Positions 1 to 9,147 of a DNA stretch of 64,000 nt are shown here, piece by piece; the stretch's first letter is position 1, and the number at the start of each line of letters is the position of its first letter. The notes under the pieces are model-generated. The model searched no databases. It saw nothing but the letters and a program-made list of their open reading frames with translations, and was not told where the DNA came from. This stretch comes from Brevundimonas denitrificans. Its GTDB lineage: Bacteria; Pseudomonadota; Alphaproteobacteria; Caulobacterales; Caulobacteraceae. A program made the position numbers and the translations under genes. The DNA is taken from the NCBI RefSeq assembly GCF_030160755.1, contig NZ_BSOY01000007.1, positions 1 to 64,000 on the forward strand. Direction: 5' to 3'.

Positions 1-1
1 G

Positions 2-196
2 CGAACGCCCCCGTCCCCCACGGCCCGGCCGGCTTCACCTCCGCCCGAGGTGGTCGCCCCGCCGCCGGCGGTCGCTGCCGCGCCCCTGATCGAGATTGTT
101 CCCGCGCCGGTCCCCGGCCCGGCCCCGACCGAGGCCGAGCGACCTTCGACCGACCCCGATGCGCCGATCGCGACGCGGCCGCAGCCGCTCGGCTAA
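2..196 (+). CDS. C-terminal end of an unknown protein (partial)
   Basis: An open frame enters from the left edge and ends with TAA at 194-196. The 64 visible residues are dominated by Pro, Ala, Val and Thr, with runs such as APPPAVAAAP and VPAPVPGPAP. This is typical of a disordered linker or tail rather than a folded domain. The start and any catalytic domain lie outside the window, so no function can be assigned. The last bases overlap the stop codon of the convergent gene on the other strand. Third positions are nearly all G or C, consistent with real coding. Confidence 0.5.
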   Translation, partial: RTPPSPTARPASPPPEVVAPPPAVAAAPLIEIVPAPVPGPAPTEAERPSTDPDAPIATRPQPLG

Positions 197-570
197 CGGA
201 TAACGGCGTAGCCGCGTTCGACCAGGCGTCGCAGGCCCTCATAGGCCTCGGCCAGCTCTTCATAAGCGGCGCGCGCCGAGGCCAGTCGCGCGATCTGGTC
301 CGGGGTCGAGGGCGCGCCCGATTCCGACTGGCGAAGGCTTTCGGCCACCCATTTGGCCCGCGCCGTCGCCGTCAGCACAGCCAGCCTCTGGAACATGGAC
401 GCGTCCAGTTTCGGCAGCATCTGGCCGATGACCTCGCGGTTGGCCACGAACGCCGAATAGTCGATCTGTTCGAGCAGGCCGCGCAGCCGCCGCTGTTCGT
501 GGGGATCGGTGTCCTGGGGCTCGAAATGGTCGCGCTGGCGGCGATAGCTGGACGTCTGGATGGTCGACAT
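193..570 (-). CDS. hypothetical protein, 125 aa
   Basis: I do not recognise a family. The protein is soluble, charged and mostly helical by composition, starting MSTIQTSSYRRQRDHFEPQD and with an Ala/Glu-rich second half (ARAAYEELAEAYEGLRRLVERG) that could form a helical hairpin or short coiled coil. It has no signal peptide or membrane segment. Its TAG stop (193-195) overlaps the stop of the convergent upstream gene. The start at 570 is the first ATG of the frame, and codon use matches its neighbours. Confidence 0.6.
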   Translation of the reverse strand: MSTIQTSSYRRQRDHFEPQDTDPHEQRRLRGLLEQIDYSAFVANREVIGQMLPKLDASMFQRLAVLTATARAKWVAESLRQSESGAPSTPDQIARLASARAAYEELAEAYEGLRRLVERGYAVIR

Positions 571-662
571 GGGCTGTCTTCCGAATTGGAGCGGGTTCGA
601 GGGTGCGCTCCCCGCCTTAACGAGGGGTTGCGAGGCCGCACAAGACGCGCGAGCCTCGGCTG

Positions 663-1322
663 ATGTCCCTGATCCTCTAGTCCCATCCCTACGCGGCCTA
701 TGGCCAGAAGGCCTCCGTCGCCCTGTACGAGCTCGGCCTGCCGTTCGAGCTGAAGCTGGTCGAGGCCGCGAACGAGGCCGTGATGGCCCAGTTCCGCGCC
801 CTGTCGCCCTTCGCCAAAATGCCCACCCTCGTCGATACGACGACGGGCGAGACCCTCTACGAATCCACCATCGTCATCGAGCACCTCGACCGCCTGGCCG
901 GCGCCGGGCGGCTGATCCCCGCCGAGCCCGGAGCGGCGCTGGAGGCGCGTCTGGTCGACCGGATGGTCGACACCTACGCCGGCGGGCCGATGAACCGCAT
1001 CATCCCGCGCAAATTCCGCCCGGCCGGCCATGAGGACCCCTTCGGCGACGCCCAGGACGCGGAAATCCTGGCCGGGGCGTGGGACTGGTTGGAGGCTCGG
1101 CTGGCCGACGGGCGGACCTGGGGCGCGGGCGAGACCTTCACCCTCGCGGACTGCGGCGCCGCCCCGATCCTCACCTATGCGCGGCGGCTGGTCCCGTTCG
1201 GCGACCGGCCGCGCCTGCGGGCCTGGCACCAGCGCCTCATGGCGCGGCCTTCGTTCGTGCGGGCTCTGGAAGACGCAGCGCCGTTCGGCGACCTGATGCC
1301 GGCGCCGCCCGCCGAGGACTAG
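663..1322 (+). pseudogene. glutathione S-transferase gene with a nonsense codon at position 6
   Basis: From ATG 663 the frame reads MSLIL, then TAG (678-680), then continues SHPYAAYGQKASVALYELG and on through a complete GST to TAG at 1320-1322. MSLILYSHPYAAYGQK-like starts are typical of GST thioredoxin-fold domains, so the TAG probably replaces a Tyr codon (TAT or TAC). The rest is intact: the FAKMPTLVD segment carrying the cis-Pro, ESTIVIEHLDR, and an all-helical C-terminal domain with FTLADCGAAPILTYA. Initiation at the internal ATG 780 would lose strand 1 and helix 1 of the glutathione-binding fold. Either a recent pseudogene or a base-calling error; no other frame restores the N-terminus. 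Confidence 0.75.
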
Positions 1323-1558
1323 TGGGCTTCAGGCGGCCGTGCGGCGGGGCTGAGGTATTCATTCTCGGGCTTCGGATGGGCGTCCAGCACGAAGCGGCGG
1401 TCGCAATAGGCGCATTCGACGAAGTCGTCCCCGCCCATGTCCATATAGACCAGCGGATGGCCCAGGGCCCCGCCGCCGCCGTCGCAGGCCACGCGTTTGG
1501 TCGGGACCACGATGGCTTCCGGCGGCGGAATGATCGCATCGGCGTGGCGCGGCGGCAT
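1319..1558 (-). CDS. zinc-finger (zf-CHCC type) domain protein, 79 aa
   Basis: Small protein with the CHCC zinc-finger pattern seen in the mitochondrial complex I accessory subunit NDUFS6 and bacterial relatives: Cys in VACDGGGG, His in LGHPLVYMDM, and the pair ECAYCDRRF. The start at 1558 (MPPRHADAI) is chosen because the conserved core begins soon after it; more upstream in-frame codons give low-complexity sequence. Its stop overlaps the stop of the convergent GST pseudogene by two bases. Role in the bacterium is unknown; the family fold is well supported by the four ligands. Confidence 0.8.
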   Translation of the reverse strand: MPPRHADAIIPPPEAIVVPTKRVACDGGGGALGHPLVYMDMGGDDFVECAYCDRRFVLDAHPKPENEYLSPAARPPEAH

Positions 1559-1620
1559 GGACGACCCTGACTGGTGGCGGCGGACAACGGCCGACTCCCT
1601 AGAAGCCCGGGCGCGCGGCG

Positions 1621-1875
1621 TCAAACCATCCGGGGCTTGCGGCGGAAGACCCGGTCGAAGAAGGCCTTGCGCTTGCGGAACAGGGACCAGCCGAGACAGC
1701 CCGCGGCGACCCACAGACCGATCTCGCCGATCACCGCGGCCGGGCCGCCGATCAGCATCGTCTCCCGCAGGGCGATCTCGCCCATCCGGTTCAGCACCAC
1801 CACGGCCGTGAAGGCCCCATAGCCGAGAAGACAGAAGGCGAAGGCTGTCCAGCCGATCATCTTCGTGCGGGTCAT
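1621..1875 (-). CDS. small integral membrane protein, 84 aa
   Basis: Starts MTRTKMIGWTAFAFCLLGYG and has two predicted membrane helices (about residues 6-28 and 39-62), followed by a strongly basic tail (FRKRKAFFDRVFRRKPRMV). The start at 1875 is preceded by GGAG at a normal spacing; two upstream ATGs in the frame (1905, 1926) lack an SD and fall in the putative promoter region. It is divergent from the ABC ATPase. No family recognised. Confidence 0.65.
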   Translation of the reverse strand: MTRTKMIGWTAFAFCLLGYGAFTAVVVLNRMGEIALRETMLIGGPAAVIGEIGLWVAAGCLGWSLFRKRKAFFDRVFRRKPRMV

Positions 1876-1906
1876 TGCGGTCGCTCCGTCAAGCAAGCTG
1901 TTCATA

Positions 1907-1956
1907 ATGACAAGCGTGCTAGACATTTTATTGAGTCATGTCAAGCGTCATTGACA
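1907..1956. promoter_or_regulatory. imperfect 19-bp direct repeat in a divergent promoter region
   Basis: Two copies lie at 1907-1925 (ATGACAAGCGTGCTAGACA) and 1938-1956 (ATGTCAAGCGTCATTGACA), identical at 15 of 19 positions and 31 bp apart, about three helical turns. The shared core is CAAGCGT with a flanking GACA. The region is locally AT-rich and contains TTGACA on the minus strand, which would serve as a -35 for the membrane-protein gene. A pair of same-face operator half-sites is the simplest reading; the regulator is unknown. Confidence 0.45.
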
Positions 1957-2042
1957 CTTCGGGACAGCGTCGCCCGGCGGGGCCTTGGCGACGGCGGACG
2001 GCGCGCCTACCTAGGCCGGTCCCGACGATCGAAAGCCGCCGC

Positions 2043-3017
2043 ATGTCCGAAGCCGCCGCCCTGCCTGACAACGCCATCGAGGTGCGGGGACTGGAAAAGA
2101 CCTATGCGGGTTCGAAGAAGGCGCCGCCCAAGGTCGCCCTGCGCGGCGTCGACCTGGTCATTCCGCGCGGCTCGATGTTCGGCCTGCTGGGCCCCAACGG
2201 CGCCGGCAAGTCGACCCTGATCAACATCCTCGCCGGGGTGGTCAACAAGACCGGCGGCACGGCCGAGATCTGGGGCCGCGACATCGACAAACAGCCGCGC
2301 GACGCCCGCGCCGCCCTCGGCGTGGTGCCGCAGGAGATCGTCGCCGACGTCTTCTTCACCCCGCGCGAGGCGCTCGAGGTCCAGGCCGGCTTCTATGGCG
2401 TGCCGGCCAACGAGCGCCGCTCCGACGAACTGCTGGCCGCCCTCGGCCTCAGCGACAAGGCCCACGCCTATGTCCGCGCCCTGTCCGGCGGCATGAAGCG
2501 TCGTCTGATGGTGGCCAAGGCGCTGGTGCACAATCCGCCCATCCTGATCCTCGACGAGCCCACCGCCGGGGTCGACGTCGAGCTGCGCCGCCAGCTGTGG
2601 GACTACGTCCGCCGCCTCAACGCCGAGGGCGTGACCATCCTGCTGACCACCCACTACCTCGAAGAGGCGCAGGAGCTCTGCGACACCATCGCCATCATGA
2701 ACCGCGGCGAGGTCGTGGCCTGCGAGCCCACGCCCCAGTTGCTGCGCCGTCTGGACACCCGCAACGTCGTGGTCACCCCCGAGGGCGCGCTGGACGGCCT
2801 GCCGAAACTCAAGGGATTCGAGGCCGTGGCCCGGCCCAACGGGGCCTTCGCCGTCACCTATAAAAAGGGCCAGTCCTCGGTCGAACAGGTGCTGGCCGCC
2901 GTGCGCGCGGCGGGCGTGACCATCGCCGACATCGTCACCGAGGACCCGGATCTTGAGGACGTCTTCCTGGCGTTGACCTACGGGGACACAAGTCAGGTGA
3001 GCCCGACGAAGGACTGA
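2043..3017 (+). CDS. ABC transporter ATP-binding protein (ABC-2 exporter type)
   Basis: A 324-residue ATPase starting MSEAAALPDNAIEVRGLEKTY. It has Walker A GPNGAGKST at residues 50-58, the signature LSGGMKRR at about 147, Walker B with D171-E172 (ILILDEPTAGVD) and a switch His in LLTTHYLEEA. The C-terminal ~100 residues (NVVVTPEGAL onward) are the accessory domain usual in drug/polysaccharide ABC-2 ATPases such as YadG/CcmA-like proteins. The start at 2043 is chosen because upstream in-frame sequence is Arg/Pro-rich and crosses the putative promoter. No ABC-2 permease gene follows; the next gene is an unrelated DUF1232 protein. The membrane partner must be elsewhere or absent. Confidence 0.92.
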   Translation: MSEAAALPDNAIEVRGLEKTYAGSKKAPPKVALRGVDLVIPRGSMFGLLGPNGAGKSTLINILAGVVNKTGGTAEIWGRDIDKQPRDARAALGVVPQEIVADVFFTPREALEVQAGFYGVPANERRSDELLAALGLSDKAHAYVRALSGGMKRRLMVAKALVHNPPILILDEPTAGVDVELRRQLWDYVRRLNAEGVTILLTTHYLEEAQELCDTIAIMNRGEVVACEPTPQLLRRLDTRNVVVTPEGALDGLPKLKGFEAVARPNGAFAVTYKKGQSSVEQVLAAVRAAGVTIADIVTEDPDLEDVFLALTYGDTSQVSPTKD

Positions 3018-3098
3018 GTCGCGCGGGAGGCGGCGCATCGCCTGTCCTTCGGGTAAGGGGCCTCCCGACCGGTTGCTGGCGCTTTGGGAGAGACAGGC

Positions 3099-3479
3099 TT
3101 GGACATCGGCGAGCGGCTGACAGCCTGGGCCAGGAGCCTGAAGCGTGACGTGGCGGCTCTCTGGATCGCCGCCAGAAGCCCGCGAACGCCCATGGCCGCG
3201 AAGATCGTGGCCGGCGCGGTCGCGGCCTACGCCCTCAGCCCGATCGACCTCATCCCCGATTTCATCCCTGTCCTGGGCTATCTGGACGACATCATCCTCG
3301 TGCCGCTCGGGATCGCCCTCGCCGTCCGGATGATCCCTGCAGCCCTGATGGCGGAGTTCCGCGCCGAAGCCGTGTCCATGGACAGGCGCCCCAGCCGCTG
3401 GGCGGCGGCGTTCATCGTGGGGCTTTGGTTTTGCGGGCTCGGGGCCGGGGTCCTGTGGTTCTGGGGAAGGAGTCGCTGA
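3099..3479 (+). CDS. DUF1232 (YkvA-type) membrane protein
   Basis: About 126 residues. The core carries the DUF1232 hallmark AAYALSPIDLIPDFIPVLGYLDDIILVPLG, in which the PxDLIPDxIPVxGxxDD stretch is diagnostic. A second hydrophobic helix near the C-terminus (AAFIVGLWFCGLGAGVLWFW) suggests membrane anchoring. There is no ATG; TTG at 3099 has GGGAGAG six bases upstream, while TTG at 3084 has no SD. Function of the family is unknown. Confidence 0.82.
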   Translation: MDIGERLTAWARSLKRDVAALWIAARSPRTPMAAKIVAGAVAAYALSPIDLIPDFIPVLGYLDDIILVPLGIALAVRMIPAALMAEFRAEAVSMDRRPSRWAAAFIVGLWFCGLGAGVLWFWGRSR

Positions 3480-3502
3480 CCGCCCATGGCGGTCGCTCGC
3501 CC

Positions 3503-3877
3503 CTAGACGACCATCACCGTCCCGATGAGCAGCCGGGCGCCGGCCCGCCCCATCACCGTATTGGTCGCGGCCTGGAGCTGGGCCACCAGTCGTTCGACGT
3601 CCGGCGGCGTCCCGGGCAACAGCGCATTGGCCGACTGCTGCACCACCGCCGCATAGGCGGCCCGCAGGCGCGGGGCCGACTGGGCGACGCGGGTGCGGAG
3701 GGCGGCGTCGGGGGTATCGACCCCGGTCTCGACCGTCATCACGCCCAGCCGACCGCCGGGCCGCCTGACATTGGCGGTGATGGTCGGCAGCCGCAGATAG
3801 GTCGCCTGGGCCGCGCCTCCGCCGCCGCTGGTCCTGAGCGGCTGGGTCTTCAATCCGAGAAGGGCGCGACGTTCCAT
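3503..3877 (-). CDS. hypothetical protein with weak FliL-like features, 124 aa
   Basis: Starts MERRALLGLKTQPLRTSGGGG, then a strand-rich segment (YLRLPTITANVRRPGGRLGVMTVETGVDTPDAALRTRV), an Ala-rich helix and a hydrophobic end (GARLLIGTVMVV). The order of a conserved beta strand, helical middle and terminal hydrophobic strand recalls the periplasmic domain of FliL-type proteins. No N-terminal membrane helix is present and identity cannot be judged by eye. It is convergent with the DUF1232 gene and precedes bioB on the same strand by 34 bp. Treat the family suggestion as tentative. Confidence 0.55.
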   Translation of the reverse strand: MERRALLGLKTQPLRTSGGGGAAQATYLRLPTITANVRRPGGRLGVMTVETGVDTPDAALRTRVAQSAPRLRAAYAAVVQQSANALLPGTPPDVERLVAQLQAATNTVMGRAGARLLIGTVMVV

Positions 3878-3911
3878 GGGCCGACGCTAGCGTCCGGCGC
3901 TTAAGACGTGG

Positions 3912-4907
3912 TTACGCCGCCGCCTCGACCGCGACCGGCTCCATCGGCTTGAGGTCCAGCAGGGCGAACAGGGCGGCGTCCTCGTCCTGTTCCGGATTGG
4001 GCGTGGTCAGCAGCTTGCCGCCGACGAAGATGGAGTTGGCGCCGGCGAGGAAGCACAGGGCCTGCATCTCGGCGCTCATCGTCTCGCGCCCGGCCGACAG
4101 TCGCACCATGGCCTTCGGGCAGACGATCCGCGCCACGGCGACGGTGCGGACGAATTCGATCGGATCGATCTCGCCCTCCCGCTTCACCCGGTCGCCCAAC
4201 GGCGTGCCGGTGACCGGCACCAGGGCGTTGACCGGCAGGCTGTCCGGATGGACCGGCAGGGTCGCCAGCGCGTGCAGCAGGCTGGCCCGGTCGCGCCGCG
4301 CCTCGCCCATGCCGACGATGCCCCCGCAGCAGGTGCTCATGCCCGCCTCGCGCACATGCTGCAGCGTATCCAGCCGGTCCTGATAGGTCCGCGTCGTCAC
4401 GACCTGGGCGTAGTACTCCGGGCCGGTGTCGAGGTTGTGGTTGTAGTAGTCGAGACCGGCCGCCTTCAGCTGCCGCGCCTGGTCGGCGGACAGCATGCCG
4501 AGCGTGGCGCACGTCTCCAGCCCGAGGGCCTTCACCCCCGCGATCATGGTCGCCAGCTTCGGCGTGTCGCGGTCCTTGAGCTCACGCCAGGCCGCCCCCA
4601 TGCAGAAGCGGCTGGCCCCGCCGGCCTTGGCCGCCATGGCCTCGGCGATGACGGCGGTCGCGTCCATCAGCTTCTCGGCCTTCAGGCCGGTGTCGAAACT
4701 GGCCGACTGCGAGCAGTAGCCGCAGTTCTCGGCGCAGCCGCCGGTCTTGATCGACAGCAGCTGACTCTTCTGCACTTCCGACGGATCGAACCACGCCCGG
4801 TGCACGGTCGCGGCGTCATAGACGAGGTCCATGAACGGCCGGGCGAAGAGTCCCTCGACCTCGTCCAGGGTCCAGTCGTGGCGGGGCGTCGAGAGGTCAC
4901 GGGTCAT
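3912..4907 (-). CDS. bioB: biotin synthase
   Basis: Radical-SAM enzyme that inserts sulfur into dethiobiotin in the last step of biotin synthesis. The 331-residue protein has the radical-SAM cysteines C58, C62 and C65 in [10 protein letters not shown], and the family segments [23 protein letters not shown] and [17 protein letters not shown]. The start is ATG 4907 ([12 protein letters not shown]); an upstream in-frame start would add a Gly/Ala-rich stretch absent from the family. Length is usual for BioB. No bioF, bioD or bioA gene is adjacent, so the rest of the pathway is encoded elsewhere or precursors are taken up. Confidence 0.96.
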   Translation of the reverse strand: MTRDLSTPRHDWTLDEVEGLFARPFMDLVYDAATVHRAWFDPSEVQKSQLLSIKTGGCAENCGYCSQSASFDTGLKAEKLMDATAVIAEAMAAKAGGASRFCMGAAWRELKDRDTPKLATMIAGVKALGLETCATLGMLSADQARQLKAAGLDYYNHNLDTGPEYYAQVVTTRTYQDRLDTLQHVREAGMSTCCGGIVGMGEARRDRASLLHALATLPVHPDSLPVNALVPVTGTPLGDRVKREGEIDPIEFVRTVAVARIVCPKAMVRLSAGRETMSAEMQALCFLAGANSIFVGGKLLTTPNPEQDEDAALFALLDLKPMEPVAVEAAA

Positions 4908-4948
4908 GGGCGCCTGCTTAGCGCCGCCGCAGCCGCCCGCCAAGCCGC

Positions 4949-6277
4949 CTACTCCTCGTCGCGATAGACCCGTCCGTCGCGCATGACGAAGTCCATGGAA
5001 GTCAGAACCGACACATCGGTCAGCGGGTCGCCGTCGACAGCGATGATGTCAGCGCGCTTGCCGGGCTCGAGCGTCCCGATCTCCGCGGACAGGCCGAGCA
5101 GGTCGGCCGCGTTCACCGTCGCCGCCTGGATCGCGCTCATCGGCGTCATGCCGTTGGCGACCATCAGGGCGAACTCATCGGCGTTGCGGCCATGCTTCGA
5201 CACGCCCGCATCGGTGCCGAAGGCGATCCTCACCCCCGCCGGGACCGCCCGCTGAAGCGACTGGCCGGTGATCGAGATGCGCCACTGGATCTTGGGCAGG
5301 ACCTCCGGCGAATAGGCGTTCGGATCAGCGGCCAGACGCTCGATATAGCCGTTCACCGTCGACAGGGTCGGGACATAGTAGGCGCCCGACTGACGGAACA
5401 GGCGAAGCGTCTCGTCGTCGAAAATGGTGCCGTGCTCGATGGAATCGGCGCCCAGACGCAGCGCCATATTGATCCCGTCCGCGCCGTGGGCGTGGACCGC
5501 GACCTTGAGTCCGTACAGGTGCGCCGTCTCGATCAGGGCGCGGGCCTCGTCCTCGAACATCTGGGCGCCCAGACCGGCGCCGATGCGGCTGTTGACCCCG
5601 CCGGTGGTGGCGATCTTGATCACCCGGGCCCCGCGTCCGACCTGGATCCGCACCGCCTCCCGGCAGCTCTCCGGGCCGTTGCAGACGTTGTCGTGCGGAA
5701 TGGTCTCGCGCAGGTCGTCATTGAACCCCAGCCGCCCGTCCATATGGCCGGAGGTGGTCGAGATGCTCTCGCCCGAATCGATGATGCGCGGCCCCGGCAG
5801 GCGGTGGGCGGCGGTGGCGTCCGCCAGCGCCAGGGTCACCCCGCCCTCGTCGCCGAGGTTCCGCACTGTGGTGAAGCCCGCCATCAGCGTCTTCTGCGCA
5901 TTCTCCGCCGCGCGATAGGCATGGGTCGGCAGGTTCTCGGTGACGCCGGACAGAAATCCCGCCTGGCCGCCGAGATCGGAGACCAGATGCACATGGCTGT
6001 CGATCAGGCCCGGCAGGACGAAACGGTCGCGCTGGTCGATGACGGTCGCGCCGGGGAAGGCGGCGGCGTCCACGAAACCGTCGCGGATCTCGACGATCCG
6101 GCCGTCGCGCACCACCACGGTCGAGGGTCCGCGCGGCGCCTGACCCGGACGATCCAGCAGCCGTCCCGCCTGGATCAGGGTGACGGGGCCGGCGCTCGCC
6201 GGAGCGGCTTCCTGGGCGAGACCCGCGCCGCCCATTGTCAGCGCCGCCAGCGCGCCTGCGATCATTGCTTTCATCAT
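4949..6277 (-). CDS. secreted metal-dependent amidohydrolase
   Basis: 442 residues with a signal peptide ([22 protein letters not shown]). Amidohydrolase-superfamily metal ligands are visible: H95 and H97 in DSHVHLVSD, a likely carboxylated Lys in VIKIATTGG, His in VAVHAHG and SIEHGTIF, and Asp in IAFGTDAG. The closing segment [30 protein letters not shown] is typical of Xaa-Pro dipeptidase/imidazolonepropionase-like members. The start is a tandem ATG pair at 6277/6274; GGGGAG lies 3 and 6 bases upstream respectively, so 6274 is equally possible. Substrate unknown; a periplasmic or exported dipeptidase is likely by family. It precedes bioB on the same strand by 41 bp. Confidence 0.9.
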   Translation of the reverse strand: MMKAMIAGALAALTMGGAGLAQEAAPASAGPVTLIQAGRLLDRPGQAPRGPSTVVVRDGRIVEIRDGFVDAAAFPGATVIDQRDRFVLPGLIDSHVHLVSDLGGQAGFLSGVTENLPTHAYRAAENAQKTLMAGFTTVRNLGDEGGVTLALADATAAHRLPGPRIIDSGESISTTSGHMDGRLGFNDDLRETIPHDNVCNGPESCREAVRIQVGRGARVIKIATTGGVNSRIGAGLGAQMFEDEARALIETAHLYGLKVAVHAHGADGINMALRLGADSIEHGTIFDDETLRLFRQSGAYYVPTLSTVNGYIERLAADPNAYSPEVLPKIQWRISITGQSLQRAVPAGVRIAFGTDAGVSKHGRNADEFALMVANGMTPMSAIQAATVNAADLLGLSAEIGTLEPGKRADIIAVDGDPLTDVSVLTSMDFVMRDGRVYRDEE

Positions 6278-6316
6278 GGTCTCCCCGGAATTACGCCAGA
6301 TAGACACAAATCGCGT

Positions 6317-7246
6317 TCAGGGGTCCAGCAGCAGTTCGCCGCGCCGCAGGTCGATGGTCACCGTCTGGAAAAGCCCCAGCAGGTCCACGCCCAGAAGCAT
6401 CGCGGGCTCATCGGCCAGGCCCCAGACGGCGAAGGTGTGCAGGTCGCCGACCAGAACCGGAATCCGCGTCAGCTGCACCCCGCCGAGCTGGAGCTCGGGC
6501 AACAGCATGGCCTGGGTCAAGGCCCCGCTCCCTGTCGGCGACAGAACGCGGCTCAGGCTCGATCCGTCGGGAAGGATGAGCGGCTGGGCGTTGGCGTGAA
6601 CGGCGAGGGCGGAGTTGATGATCGTCATCTTGGCGCCGGTGTCGACGATGACCTTGCAGGGGGTGGCCCGCGCGATCGCGTCGATCAGCAGCAGCCCGTT
6701 GAACCGCTGCCGCCCCGCCGCCCGCGCCCGCGCGTCCAGGTTCAGGCCGTCGAGGGCGCGCTCGCGGCCTCGTCGCGGAAGGGTGACATTGACCCGGGTG
6801 CGGCCCCTGAAATTGAGCACCAGTCTCAGACCGGCCAGAAGGTCCGTCCCCAACAGCCCGTCCAGCCCGTCCATGTTCGCGCGGCCCGCGACCACCAGCC
6901 TGGCGTCGCGCACATCCAGCGCCCCGGTGCGCAGCCGGGCCGCCCGGACGGTCGGAGCCTGCTCCTGCGCCACCACCGTGTGCATCGTCACCTCGCCCGC
7001 ATCGGCCAGGCCGAGGCTGACGGCCAGATCCTGCGCAATGACCGAGGCGTTGGCGGCGCTGTCGATGGCGAACGCATAGGGGCCCTGATCATGGATCATG
7101 ACCGGAACGGTCAGCAGGCCCCGTTGCTGGCTGCTCGTCGCGAAGGCGAGCGCCTCCTGCGCCCGGGCGGGCGCCGGGCGTCCGAGGGCCGCCGTCAACA
7201 GCCCTGCCAGGGCCGCCGCCCGACGGGTCATCTCTCCGCTCGGCAT
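6317..7246 (-). CDS. exported retropepsin-like aspartyl protease family protein
   Basis: 309 residues, starting MPSGEMTRRAAALAGLLTAA with a signal sequence that contains a twin-arginine and ends near APARAQ. Two pepsin-like halves are visible: the second has the canonical catalytic triplet D202-T-G (VIVDTGAKMTIIN), while the first has D62-S-A (FAIDSAANASVI) where D-T/S-G is expected. Flap-like and hydrophobic-hydrophobic-Gly segments (LDGLLGTDLL, PAMLLGVDLLG) fit the family. ATG 7246 has GGAG eight bases upstream. It lies 40 bp upstream of the amidohydrolase on the same strand, so the two exported hydrolases may be co-transcribed. Confidence 0.82.
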   Translation of the reverse strand: MPSGEMTRRAAALAGLLTAALGRPAPARAQEALAFATSSQQRGLLTVPVMIHDQGPYAFAIDSAANASVIAQDLAVSLGLADAGEVTMHTVVAQEQAPTVRAARLRTGALDVRDARLVVAGRANMDGLDGLLGTDLLAGLRLVLNFRGRTRVNVTLPRRGRERALDGLNLDARARAAGRQRFNGLLLIDAIARATPCKVIVDTGAKMTIINSALAVHANAQPLILPDGSSLSRVLSPTGSGALTQAMLLPELQLGGVQLTRIPVLVGDLHTFAVWGLADEPAMLLGVDLLGLFQTVTIDLRRGELLLDP

Positions 7247-7306
7247 GGTTCGCTCCTCGCGGCGAGGGTGACACGAAACGCCGGGACGCACGAGACGGCG
7301 CGACAA

Positions 7307-7330
7307 ACACATAAAGATATCCTTATGTGT
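7307..7330. promoter_or_regulatory. 24-bp palindrome upstream of ahcY, putative SahR operator
   Basis: Outer arms ACACATAA and TTATGTGT flank a GATATC centre (core ATAAAGATATCCTTAT), giving a perfect palindrome except for one position pair. It lies 66 bp upstream of the ahcY start. In Proteobacteria the ArsR-family regulator SahR, which responds to S-adenosylhomocysteine, binds ATAAAGATATCTTTAT-like palindromes before ahcY and methionine-cycle genes; I recall this from the published regulon and could not check it. A downstream TTGCCC-N14-GTCTATAG could be the promoter. Confidence 0.6.
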
Positions 7331-7395
7331 TTCTTGCCCCCGCGCCGCGACCGGTCTATAGGCCGCGCGAACACTCTCCCGGAAAGCCCCGCTCC

Positions 7396-8787
<1,392 letters not shown>

Positions 8788-8813
8788 GCCGAGGCGGATC
8801 AGAACATCGAAGG

Positions 8814-8847
8814 GGGTCGGCATCTTCCGGATGCCGACCCTTTTTTT
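8814..8847 (+). terminator. intrinsic terminator of ahcY
   Basis: A perfect 10-bp stem (GGGTCGGCAT / ATGCCGACCC) with a 7-nt loop (CTTCCGG) is followed directly by seven T. It begins 26 bp after the ahcY stop codon. Confidence 0.93.
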
Positions 8848-8920
8848 GGCGCGCTCGATCATGGCGCACTGCGGCGTCGCCGCACTGGCCTCGCCCCGCG
8901 ACCGCGCCTAGATTGCCGCC

Positions 8921-9127
8921 ATGGGCGACATCATCAACATCCTCATTCTCGTTGCGATCCTGGCGGTGACCGTCACCCTGGGGTTCGGCATCTATTCCCT
9001 GCACAGGGGCGGCGACCAGGATCGGTCGCGCTCCAACAAGCTGATGCGGCTGAGGGTCGGGCTTCAGGCCGTGGCGATCGTGCTGCTGTGCGTCGGCATG
9101 TGGTGGAAGTCCACGCATGCCGGTTAG
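8921..9127 (+). CDS. twin-transmembrane (HIG1-type) small protein, 68 aa
   Basis: Two hydrophobic helices (about residues 5-25 and 45-62) are joined by a short basic loop, HRGGDQDRSRSNKLMRLRVGLQ. The RSNKLMRxRVxxQ loop matches the HIG1/twin-TM family of Alphaproteobacteria, related to proteins that associate with cytochrome oxidase. ATG 8921 gives MGDIINILILVAIL. It is followed by the cobalamin adenosyltransferase gene after 20 bp, a frequent alphaproteobacterial arrangement with etfBA further downstream. Role here is inferred from the family only. Confidence 0.82.
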   Translation: MGDIINILILVAILAVTVTLGFGIYSLHRGGDQDRSRSNKLMRLRVGLQAVAIVLLCVGMWWKSTHAG

Positions 9128-9147
9128 CGGCTTGGGGAGCTGAGCCT

